A stretch of 64,000 nt of DNA from Paguma larvata. Its lineage: Eukaryota; Chordata; Mammalia; Carnivora; Viverridae. A program made the translations under genes and the position numbers. The stretch covers positions 43,751,030-43,815,029 of the forward strand of contig CM057841.1 of the NCBI GenBank assembly GCA_030068075.1, read 5' to 3'. Position 1 is the first letter of the stretch. Each line of letters starts with the position of its first letter. This document shows, piece after piece, positions 43,101 to 53,410 of the stretch. The notes under the pieces were generated by a model. That model was given only the letters and a program-made list of their open reading frames with translations, searched no databases and had not been told where the DNA came from.

Positions 43101-46100
43101 TTTGAACTCCCGATTCAAAAGAGACCACAACCTACTCTTGAGTGCCATCCCCAATACAAGGATTGTGGGTATGTTTCATTCTTTCATTCTTTCTTCGTAT
43201 TTCTCAGAAGTAAAACCTTTAAAGAATTAGCCCCAAACTTAGAGCGCTGGGGTCACTGAAAGACTTCCAAATGATAAAGCCTGCCCTTCATTTCCAATAC
43301 ATGGTGCACTGCGAAAATGCAGGGCAATTAGTCAGTTCCAGGGTTTGAGTCAGATTTCCAGTTTCCTCCGCTCCTTTGCAATGGAAATCTGAGATCCAAC
43401 CTTGGGACAGGAGTCGCCTCCGTGTTGGTGGCTCTCTTGGGTTCCACACAGCCTGCACCACTGGCAAGCGCTGGCTTCCCTTTTGGTGACCTGGTACCTG
43501 AAGTTTGCACTCCATCTGTGGCCTGGGGCAGGTGAAGAAGAGAACTAACCTTATCTCTACACAACAAAGTGAACAACTTGAGGGCAAGAGACCCTCGGTC
43601 GGGCTGTGTTCGCTTTGGGGATTTCCAGGGGCATAACTTGGGGAGAATGGTCGAGGTTTCTGACTTTGCCAGCCAGAGGCAGGAAAAAAAGGGATCCTGG
43701 AGAGGCACGGGCAGCGGGCTCGGGGGCAGGGCTGACAGCGGGCAACCGAGACCTGGTGCCCATTTGCGTGGAGCCCGTTAGGCTTGGTGTGGCGAGTCCG
43801 CGCCCGTGGTAGCACGTGCACTGTTGACACGCAGACACGCAGGCGTGCGCTAATGGAGGGATGCGCGGCTGAGCAATCCCCGATGCCTGCGTTTCTTGCA
43901 GGCATGGCTTGTTTAATAGCCAGGGAATTGAGTGCCTTCCCCCCCCCTTTTTTTTTTTTTTGCTGAGAAGTGTAAAAAGGTACCTATACCGTGTACATAT
44001 TCTGAAGAAACGTGTGCATTTTTTCTTGAGAAATACCTAGCACCATAATATTTCTGATTTAAGGGGCGAGGGAAATCTTTGAAGTGAAGAAAATCAGTGG
44101 GGGACGAACTATCTTTTCCTGATTTTTTTTTCCATGCCTCTCCTCAAAGCCAGTAATGGGATTTAAAATCAGAGATTCCCAGTCCTCACCCTCCCTCTCA
44201 TTCCATCTCACTCTCTTCGCCCCAGAAAACATCTGCAGTAACCGACTGCACGTCTAAGGGGGCCGGTTTAAAGAGAAACAGGGTTTGGGGCACGCATCAA
44301 CTTTCCTTTTCTTTTTCAAATGAAGCTGAAACAAATTCCAAGGACAATGTAAGCACCAAACGACATCGAACAGATATTTTTCCAAAGCAAAATTTTTCCA
44401 ATTCGTTCGTTTCCAATTCTTAGAAATAGAGAAAAAGGCAAACCCGATCTTCCTGCACGCGGATGACACGAAATTTGGGGCCAGCGAGCGCTTGGTTAGG
44501 GCCAGGGGCGGAGGGCAGGGCGCAGCCCCGCAGTCTTGGGGAAATCTGGTGGGTGCCAATCCTGGGGTGCAAGGGCTGCAGCTCTGGCCAGCTGGGCTCC
44601 CCCAAAGATGTCCAGCGGGCCCAACCTGTGCCAGGGCAGCACGCAGGGCAGTGGTCCCCTGTGGGCGTGGCCACCTCCCTGTTTAATTCCAGGGCTCAGC
44701 GGGGCAGCAGGAACATTCAATGCCAGTTTCCTCTGGTCCTGGCAAAAGGCACGCCCCTTTTGCATCTAGTCTCCTGCCCCCTGGGCTCAGCATCATGGAT
44801 ACCAGGCGCTGTTCCCACCTCCCCAATAACCATAACCTCAAGGATCCCGACAGTTTCCTGAGACTCTGACCACAGCTCACTGAGCCAGGGCACACGTCCT
44901 TAATGTCTGGCACACCCAGCCCCATTTTGGGAAATCTCTTTTCTTCTGCCGGCTCCGAGATCCTGAGAGGAAGCTTGGGCTCTGAGGCCCCTGGAGAGGC
45001 CAGCTGGGGAGCTTAAGCCAACGCAGAACCACTGCCCTGGGACCTGGGCGCCCCTCACAGGTACGTGCTTAGCAAGGCCCCTCACCCCCTCAAGTGGGGA
45101 GGGTAAACGCCCCCCTGCGGAACAATTAGAGCATTCCATTACGCCCCTGCAGGGCACCCTCAGAAAAGTCCACAGGCCCAGGGCCTGGCCCCGGCAGCTA
45201 CCAGGAAGGAGAGGGCAAGTCATAGGTGCACCTCAGGCCTGAGCTGAGCTGCCCAAGCCCAGTGCCTACCTCCAGCTTTGATCCCCCTCCCCACCCCAGG
45301 CAGCTGGTGGTTTGATTCCTTCTCCACTGCCCTCAGTGGGCTTCCTAGCTTCCTTCAGGACACAGGGACCTGTGGGGCACCAAGGTAGGCGAGTAGCGGT
45401 GATCACGCCGGGAGGAGGGGGCAGTTGGGGGCCGCTTCCAGCTCAGGCCAGCCCAGGGAGAGGTGGGAATGGGGAGCCCCCCAACCCCCACTCCAGGGCC
45501 CTGCTCACCACTAAGGCTGACCAGACAGTGGGCTGGCCAAGGAGGTGGGACTGGATGCTTAGCATTAGCGAGGGCCCGGCTTGAGGAGTGCCGTGGCTGC
45601 ATGTAGACCTCCCTCCCTCCCACTCGTTTTGTCTGGGAAGAAGAAGGCGGCCTCGGGCAGGCTTCCGCTGCCCCTCTTTCTAGTCTGGGAGCACTGCAGC
45701 AGGAAGAAGTGCTCAGAACGACACTTCAGCCCCTGACACTTGAATGCTAAAGGTTAAACTCACAGCCTTCAGGGAAGGGCTTCCTGCCAAGTGGAACAAA
45801 TGCACTCTGCCACAGGCTCTCCTCCACCTCACCCTCCCCCCTGCAGGTACAGCTGACGTCAGAGCCCCTCACTGACTGTGTGAGGTGGGAGGTGCCCCTG
45901 GGCGCTGGTCTTCTCACCTCCGCCCACCTCCAGGGAACCTCTCCTTCCTTGTCTCCCCCATCATTTGCCTGTGGCTATTTGGACCTCTCTTTGCTCTAGG
46001 GATCCCTGACTCAGGGGTTCCAACTACTTCCTGCTGTGGAGCCGGAATGAACTCTATCTACGTTGCAACAGGGAATGCAAGGTTCACACAAGTGGACACT

Positions 46101-46451
46101 TTGAGAGAAACCACACTTGTCCCTCATCTCTTTGTTCTGGGTACTTGGTGGCCCCTGAAACTAGAGCTCATCCATTCAACTTAGTGGCCAGCATTGGAAG
46201 GGGGTGCAGGGAGACACTGACTGTAAGGAGGCAGGCAGACATGAGATTCTCAGACTGGGAAGCTTCCCCAGAAAGAACAGCCATGGGGGAGTCTCTATCA
46301 CCGCAACCCTTTCCCCTTCCCTCCTGACCCCATCCCCTCTATAATGGGGAGATTCCAGGGCATTCCAGGAGGAGACCAGCAGTGTATTAAGGGGGATGGA
46401 GGTTTTAGGAACCTGGCAAACTGGCCCTTTTCTCTTCCTCCTTACTTTTGT
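40200..46451. other. Noncoding interval with a weak CpG patch
   Basis: AT-rich to about 41.1 kb, then more GC-rich. No gene called. The best island-like part is annotated separately. Poly-T runs lie at 43085-43099 and 43947-43961. A CTGACGTCAG palindrome is at 45853-45862. Open frames at 43288-43905 and elsewhere lack domains and splice support. Confidence 0.45.
41600..41860. promoter_or_regulatory. Short CpG-rich patch
   Basis: Raised CpG frequency (gggcgcgcagc, gccgcgcccgtgg, gcgccgctgccgccgg) over about 260 nt. It is shorter and weaker than the two main islands. It may be a minor promoter or enhancer. Confidence 0.45.
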
Positions 46452-46665
46452 TGAAAAGCCTACATTTGGTGAGCACCTACTATGTATTAGTCCCTTGGCA
46501 GGCACTTCACATGAATTGTGTTCAATTGGTATTATTGGTCCCATTTTATAGATGAGGAATATGAAACTCAGAGAGATGAAGATCATACAGCTATTAAAGT
46601 GGCTCAGCTTGAATTCGAACCCAGCTCCATTTGGCTTTAAAGCTATTTCTATTATACCGTCTGCT
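46452..46665 (-). repeat. MIR element
   Basis: Antisense MIR over most of its length: 'gtgagcacctactatgtatt', 'cccttggcaggcacttcaca', 'cccattttatagatgaggaa', 'aactcagagagatgaagatc', 'cagcttgaattcgaaccc'. Confidence 0.88.
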
Positions 46666-49014
46666 TTTTGTCAAGGTCAGGAGAAGCGAGGGCTCAAGGA
46701 AAAATAAAAGGGAGATATGGAGTACGCACGGGCTGAGAAAGGGGAATGAAAAATATTCCGGGAAAGGTTCTCTGGTTTCCATATGGATTCCGGGCTGGGA
46801 GACCATCACAGAGAGTCACGGATGATGTCCTCTAAAGGCCACAGACAGAAATGACAACGAAATACAAGATGAACAAGCCCCCACCCCAGGGTGACAGCAA
46901 CATAGTATCACCCCGAAACAAATGCCTGTGTACCCTGGCTTTGCGGGCCCGCAACCGGCCATCCTAGGGCAAGATGGCGCCAGGCCTTTTTTGTTTTGTT
47001 TTGTTTTTCTTTGTAAATTTTCTTACTGTGTCTGAAGCTCAGACAAGTTCCTAACTTCTGTGAGTCAGCAGGCTAACAGGAAGGGATGATCAGATGACCA
47101 ATTACTCATGAACAAATGTGAGGAAATTCAAAAAGCGGGGGCAGAAGAGAGGGTAGTGACATCCAAATGGCAGGCCTGCGGAGGGGCTCCTGGTCACCCT
47201 AGGGCTTGCTTCGGGAGCTCTCAGTTTTGGGTATTACAGCGGCAGACCCACAGCCTCCTCAGAACAAAAATGCCCGCTTTGTGGTACTGAGGTTTGACCA
47301 TGGGAGCCAACTGTGGCCACCGCATGTGCGACCGGGTACTGAAGTCCTCCTCCGGGGGCTTCTGCAGCGAGGGGATGGGCCAGTCAGGTCAGCGGCATAG
47401 GCTGACGTCTCTTTGCTGTGTTCAGCTGTCTCGTCTTGGGCTGAAGCAGAGTGTGTAACTGGGCAGGACGGGCCAGGCCCACACGGAGGGGTTGCTGAAA
47501 GCCTTGTTAAGGAAGTACTCCTGACCAGGCAATCCAATTACATAATGCCACAAAAATAACTCTGGGCTGGGATCTTGTCAGAGTGACGTATTTTGTTAGC
47601 AGAGAGGGGTATCAAATATCTATCTTTCAACCCAAGGGCTGGAAGTACACTTGTGGTGCTGATGGGTTCCTCCCCACCTCCACACAGCCCAAGGAAGGTA
47701 GGGGTGGGGGAGGGACAGGAGGCAAGGATGCACAGAAATCACCCCCACCCCCCGGTTTTTTCCCCAGGTGCAACAAAAGCCGACTCTTCAATTTCACTGT
47801 ATTCTGCCAGCTCCTAAGTCCAAGTACAGAGTCACATCCACTCAAATTTGTCTCGCAGTCATCCCTGCTATAAATGGATCAGGGGCAGGTTTAGAGAAAG
47901 AAGTGAGAGTGGGGGACTGTGGAAGAAAGACTTTAGGGAATGAAAGGGGTTTTCTGTGTTTGTTGGTGGGCATGAGTTATCTTATTATTTGTCTAGACTG
48001 GGCCTCCCACGACAGTTGACCAACCAGTCCCACTTTGCCCAAGACTGTTCTAGATTTCAAACTGCCTCCCAGGACTCCCCTCAGCTCTAGAAACTGGGAT
48101 AGTTGGTCACTCTCCTTCTCACAGGCTTGGCCAAATTTCCACAAGGATGTAGAAAATTATGACCAAAATGAGGTAGTTCATTTCAATTCAGAATTATTCA
48201 AAGAACAACCTAAATAAGCTATTTCATCAGAGATTCAAGGTCTGGATTTCCAGGAAATCTGAAGAAAGAGTCTCTCACCATTTTGGACTCTAGAGTTTTC
48301 CAGGTGGAAAAAATCACCTGTTCCATCTGCTCTGCTCTCCAGATAAAGTTTCCAGACGTGCTTTCGCCATTCTACACAGTTTGGATGGGGATTGTTTTTA
48401 TATCACTTTGCAAAAACTGCTTGAGAGTCATAGTAAGGTCTTTGTGTCACCTCATCCCTTTCCTGGGTCTCAGATCCTCCCTGTGGGGTCACAGTCCCCA
48501 CTGTAGCCCAGGTGAATGTATTCACCTAGGGCCTGTTAGCATTTCCTTTTTCCTACTACAGATCATCACTGCATCTGATCCTCTTATTCTAAACTGTGGC
48601 CTTCCAAGCCATCCTTCATCCAGAACCATCTAGCCCCCTTAGAAGGAGACACATGAAGATAAGCAATCCCCTACCCAAGACACTCTGACAGCATCTGAGC
48701 ACGCATCCCCACCTCCATTCTCTTTTGAAATCAAAGCATCTCTAAAGTCCTAGAGCTAATTATAAAAGCAAATAGCTTTCCCTCCCTGAGTCACAGTCCT
48801 TGGCTCGACAGAAGGCATTTCCACTCGGAGACCACCCTGCAAACACCAGCTCGTTCAGGACGCGGCAGAGAGGAAAGGGTGAAGTGCCAGCGCCTCCACC
48901 CTCCCCCAGCAGGCGCTGCCTTTATGGAGTCTATTTCCAGTCTGTTTACCTGGCAAGGGCCACGTGACCAACCCAGAAGGAAATGCTGACATCACTGTCT
49001 CTCTCTCACACATG
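46666..49014. other. Noncoding interval, few motifs
   Basis: No gene called. It holds a YY1-like CAAGATGGCGCC at 46970-46981, an acceptor-like tract cctttttcctactacag ending at 48561, and a USF-type GGCCACGTGACC at 48958-48969. Confidence 0.45.
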
Positions 49015-49230
49015 TGCGCCTCCCTCCCGCCGCCGCCGGTGCCTGCGTTCCGGCATCCAGCCTCTCCGCCTCGCGCGGCGCCCGGCCCCTCCCCCCGCAC
49101 TCGCGCCTTCTCCCACTTATTCCTCCGTCTTTCTCTGTCACACTTTCCTTTGTTTTCTTTCTCCTTGTAGGCCGTCTCTTAGAGCGTCTCGGGCGCGCAC
49201 GCACTCGCGCGCACACACGCGCACACTCCT
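49015..49230. promoter_or_regulatory. Small CpG island with Z-DNA-prone tract
   Basis: CpG-dense text (cgccgccgccggtgcc, ctcgcgcggcgcccgg) precedes a pyrimidine tract ending in CTTGTAG at 49170. An almost perfectly alternating purine-pyrimidine stretch (49191-49228, gcgcgcacgcac and cgcgcgcacacacgcgc) follows. E-box and CRE-like motifs sit just upstream. Direction of any transcription is unclear. Confidence 0.55.
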
Positions 49231-49385
49231 GGGAACCCTTTTTCCTTTCTCTTCAACAAGCCCTTTTCTTCCTCTTTCAGCCTCTTTCACGTCTGTGGCC
49301 ACTGAATCGTCACTGTTTCAAAAATACACTTCCACTTTCTCTATAGATTGGAGATTTATTTAAAAAAAAAAAAAAAAGTCTGGAA

Positions 49386-49407
49386 GGCCTGGAAAACCTT
49401 CCAGGCC
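49386..49407 (+). other. 9-bp perfect hairpin
   Basis: GGCCTGGAA and TTCCAGGCC flank an AACC loop, just after an A15 run. It resembles a terminator by form, but in a mammalian genome this has no such meaning. Confidence 0.6.
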
Positions 49408-50189
49408 AAGGGTGGGGGAGGGCAGAGCAAGGCCGCTCCGTCCAGCCACTCAATTTCCTGCTCCAGTGGGCTCGGAGATTTAGGTGTTGGGGGTTTGGTC
49501 AAACATGCCTTCTTTATTTATTTGTCTGCAGCCTTTCTTCTTCCAGCTTCCCTCCCACGCTTCCTCACTGCTGCGGGATGGGGTGCCTTCCCTTCCCCAC
49601 AGCCAGACCACAGGTCCCAGCGTCTCTTGGCCTTGCGCACCCACCACCGAGCACATGCACCTCGCTTCTGGACCTTTGCGGCTGCCGCTTCTCAGCATCC
49701 TCCCAGCCTGGGGAGCTGGGAAGACCCTGGCGGCGGAGAGGAGGGGCAGTGGTCAGCGCAGGTGCCTGCTGCCTGTTTAAAGGGCTATTTATAGGAGGAA
49801 CCAAGTGGCAGGGCTCTGGGGTTCGGGCTGCTCCCGGAAAGCTTGCTTGGTGCACGTGGGCTCAGAGCCAAAGCATGCAGTTTAGAGGAAATGTTTAATA
49901 AAGACACGGGAGTCTCCAACTGTTTATTTATCCTACTGGAAAGGTGGAGATACATGTCCCTGGAAACTGCCTCAGAGGTGGACTGCGAGGTTGTGAGGCC
50001 AGAGGGTAAAACAACTGGGGCCGTCAAAGGGAACTGACTAGCCTGGGCAAAGGGACAGAAAGCAGACTCTCCAGCTCTCTTGCTCCCATCGCCCACCCAA
50101 GGCCGTCATCTCCTGGGCCCTACACCGTTTAGTGTGGGGCGGGGCAGTGAGATAGAGGGAGGTGTGTGAAGTCATGCCAGGGCGAGGCT
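49408..50189. other. Noncoding interval with a MEF2/TATA-like site
   Basis: CTATTTATAG at 49784-49793 is a perfect MEF2-type site and could also serve as a TATA box. No gene or repeat family was recognised. Confidence 0.45.
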
Positions 50190-50361
50190 GTTAGTATACA
50201 CAATGGAACATTATTCAGCCATAAAAAAGAGTGAAATCTCGCCATTTGTAACTACACGGCTGGAGCTAGAGACTAGAACACTGAGATAAGTCAGTCAGAA
50301 AAAGACAAATACCATATGATTTCACTCATGTGGAACTGAAGAAACAAAGTAAACAAAGGGG

Positions 50362-50392
<31 letters not shown>

Positions 50393-50606
50393 TTAAGAAA
50401 CACTCTTAACTATAGAGAACAAACTGGTGGTTACCAGAGGGTGGGGGAGGGGGAGGGGTGAAACAGGTGATGAGGATTAAGGAGTGCACTTGTTGTGATG
50501 ACTACAAGGTGATGTATGGAAGTGTTGAATCACTATATTGTACACTTGAAAGTAATACAACCCTGAATGTGAATTAACTGGAATTAAAATAAAAACATTT
50601 TTAAAC
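50190..50606 (+). mobile_element. LINE-1 3' end, 5'-truncated
   Basis: 'tatacacaatggaacattat', 'tcagccataaaaaagagtga', 'agataagtcagtcagaaaaa', 'gacaaataccatatgatttc', 'actcatgtggaactgaagaa' is the well-known end of L1 ORF2. It is followed by a 3' UTR with a (GA)n stretch (50368-50392), a G-rich segment and 'aattaaaataaaaac'. Only the end is present, with no intact reading frame. Confidence 0.92.
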
Positions 50607-50700
50607 AGAGTGAGACCGTTAAGTAATCATTACTTAGATGTGAACTCACAGTCCTCAACACTCATAAAGGTAGAACTCTATTGGGAGGACATGAGTGGTT

Positions 50701-50900
50701 TTTCTTTTCTTTATTATGAGATAGACAGAAAGCCCAAGTGAGGGAGGAGCAGAGAGAGAGGGAGAAAGAGAATCCCAAGCGGGCTCCATGCTGTCAGTTT
50801 AGAGCCCGATGCAGGGCTCGATCTCATGAACCCTGAGAACATGACCTTGAGGTGAAATCAAGAGTCAGATGCTTAACCAACTGAGCCACTCACGTGCTCC
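50701..50900 (-). repeat. Carnivore SINE with target-site duplication
   Basis: Antisense copy with 'gcgggctccatgctgtcagt', 'gatgcagggctcgatctcat' and 'gcttaaccaactgagccact'. Flanks gacatgagtg occur on both sides. Confidence 0.93.
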
Positions 50901-52650
50901 GTGACATGAGTGTTTTAAGGGGTATATTTACCATTGGGTTATATTGAAAATTAGAATATAGCATCCTGTTGGAAGACCCTAGTAAAATACAAGGATAGGA
51001 CCTCAACATTAAAATAGTACTGTTCCTCAATGTTCAGATACATTCCTACTTGTTGAAAAACATGTCCAGCGCACATTTAAATGGCCCTGGCAGCCAGTAA
51101 GGAGAGAATTCAGATATTATGAGGTCCCCTTCTGGAGACACCTTTTCATAGGCCAATGTGCAGAGCCAGCGGTGGGGGTCTTCTGCAAAGCTCCAGTCAC
51201 AGACATTTCTCTTCAGGCAAGTTAAGATCTAAATCCTCTTTAGACATGCTGGGAATCCAGAACTTTCTCCTGGCCTTAAGCATTTTGTGCAAGTTCTAAT
51301 TTTAAATTTCCAAACATTATAGGCCAAGGACTCACTGTTTTGAGTTGTCAATTAGGTAGATAGCTCTGTTGGTCAATTAAATGATTTTTGTGGTTTTGGA
51401 ACCCAAATAAAGTGGTGAGGAGAGTCTCAATGTCATTCTTACCATCTCCATGAATATTTATGGGGCCCTGGCTGAAGTAAAAGCACAACAGAATAGGGTG
51501 GGGCACAGGTTCCAAACTCCTGGCTAGGGAGTGGGTCTGAGATGCCTCCGTTAAGAATTCTACACTATCCAGTTATTATCATTGTTCGTCAGACAGGAGA
51601 AGGGGTGGTGGGAATGGTGCAAACAAACAAACAAAAAACAAAACACACAGACACAGACACACACCCATAGGAGGGTTTGAGGTCTTGTGACATGCTGCCT
51701 TTCAACCCTGGGGGGATCTGGGAAAGGGTGTGCAGGAAGTTCTTCTCCCATCCCTGAGTCTAGCTCAGGCTCACCTCCTCATATGGAGGCCCAATGCTGG
51801 AGTTGACCTCACCTAGGTTCTCATATTCAGCTCTCTGGGGAGGTTTCGTGGATTAGTTACAGACACCAAAAGGATGTTGATAAGATCCATTTGTTTCACT
51901 ATTCACTACCTGTGATGATGTGGAAACTCACACGCATTTATGAATAGATTTGTATTCATGTTATGTGTTACCCCACCTGCTTCCCCAAGGACAGGCACCA
52001 TATGGAGCATGCACTGTACACATCTCCATAAATGCCCACAGTGCTAATTGGTACTCAGTGATGTGCCCGTGGTGAAGAGGGGGATAATGATAATGTCGAT
52101 GATGAGGAGGAGGATGACAATGATGATGACACTAAATTGCTAATAATGATTCCAGGATGAAAACAATTCTGGGTACAGAGATATGCTCCATAAGTGCGGA
52201 ACGAATGAATAAAGTTTAGGACTTTCATTGAGTGTTTTTCTGAGATCTGGTTCTTTCTTTAAAAAAAAAAATATTTACTCCACGATTACTTAGTAAAAGA
52301 AGCAATCTCAACTGCCGAGCCTATGAGTTGGGCTAAAGTGGTGTAATAATAACACACGGTGGGTTGACAATCACTTTTCATCATCAGTGTACTTTTAAAA
52401 ATCTGATTGAGATAGCTAACACTTCTCTCTTTCAAGGCAAATGACCACAGAACACACAGTGCTGGTACGTGGAGCACAGAGCCACTCTCCTAATCTGCTC
52501 TGGGAAGGACGTCAGAAAGGTGATGCTGGTAGCACAGCAAAGACACGCCTTACGGTCAAGCATGAAGGACCACAAGTCAGGGATGGACACACCTTGCAGT
52601 GACACACAATATACAAATCAACCCGCAGTTTTTAAAACACGTAGAAATTA
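50901..52650. other. Noncoding interval with (GAT)-rich tract
   Basis: AT-rich, no gene recognised. A GAT/GAG-rich low-complexity tract is at 52079-52132. An L2-like end (aagtgcggaacgaatgaata) may lie near 52190. Confidence 0.45.
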
Positions 52651-52863
52651 GGGGTCCCTGGATGGCTCAGTCGGTTAAGCATCTGACTCTAGGTTTTGAC
52701 TCAGGTCATGATCTCACAGGTCCGTGGGACTGAGCCCTAAGTCTGGCTCTGCGCTGACATCGCCGACATCGTGGAGCCTGCTGGGATTCTCCTCGCTCTC
52801 TGCCCCACCCCCCACTCACATACGTACTCTCCCTTTCAAAATAAATAAATATTTAAAAATTTT
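52651..52863 (+). repeat. Carnivore SINE, first of a tandem pair
   Basis: ggggtccctggatggctcag head, 'gatctcacaggtccgtggga', CT-rich tract and 'caaaataaataaatatttaa' tail. aacacgtagaaatta precedes it, and a matching aacatgtaggaaatta occurs only after the second SINE. Confidence 0.93.
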
Positions 52864-53085
52864 GGGGGGGCGCCTGGGTGGCTCAGTCAGTTAAGGATCT
52901 GACTTCGCCTCAGATCATGATCCCACAGTTTGTGGGTTTGAGCACTACCTCATGCTCTGTGCTGACCGCTCAGAGCCTGGAGCCTGCTTCAGATTCTGTG
53001 TCTCCCTCTCTCTCTGCCCCTCCCCCACTTGCACTCTGTCTCTCTCCTTCGAAAATAAAAATAAAACGTTAAAAATTTTTTAAAA
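52864..53085 (+). repeat. Feline-type SINE inserted in the tail of another SINE
   Basis: ggggggcgcctgggtggctc head, 'gagcctggagcctgcttcag', 'attctgtgtctccctctctc' and 'cgaaaataaaaataaaacgt' tail. It starts directly after the A/T-rich tail of the preceding SINE. The first SINE's target-site copy is displaced to 53090-53106. Confidence 0.93.
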
Positions 53086-53154
53086 ATTCTTTAAACATGT
53101 AGGAAATTAAATACAAAAGAACTCTGTAACTACCTAGAGGCATCAAAGTCTTTT

Positions 53155-53410
53155 CTTAAAAGTTAGAGCATTTAAAGATCACCAAAGACTTGGGTTCTGG
53201 TCCCTGCTCTGCCACCGAGAAGCCGATGGCCTCTGGTAAGTCATTTAATGCTGGACTGTGTTTTCTCCTTGCAAAATGGAGAGTGGGACAACAATACACA
53301 CCCTGCAGGATTGATGGCAGATCAAGTGAGATGGCTAATATAAAGTGTCTGTCACGATGCCTGGCACCTGGCAGGTGTTTAATATATGGTAGAAATGGTT
53401 AATATTATCC
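53155..53410 (+). repeat. MIR element
   Basis: Sense MIR: 'agttagagcatttaaag', 'cttgggttctggtccctgct', 'ctgccaccgagaag', 'cttgcaaaatggagagtggg', 'tgatgcctggcacctggc'-like (cacgatgcctggcacctggc) and 'aggtgtttaatatatggta'. Confidence 0.85.

Noticed and set aside
43288..43905. 205-codon minus-strand open frame
   Set aside because: No recognised domain or splice context. Other frames over the same DNA are similarly open.
49386..49407. Bacterial-style terminator
   Set aside because: The window is mammalian. The hairpin next to an A-run has no terminator role here.
50190..50606. Active LINE-1
   Set aside because: Only the 3' end remains, with no ORF1 or ORF2 reading frame of useful length.
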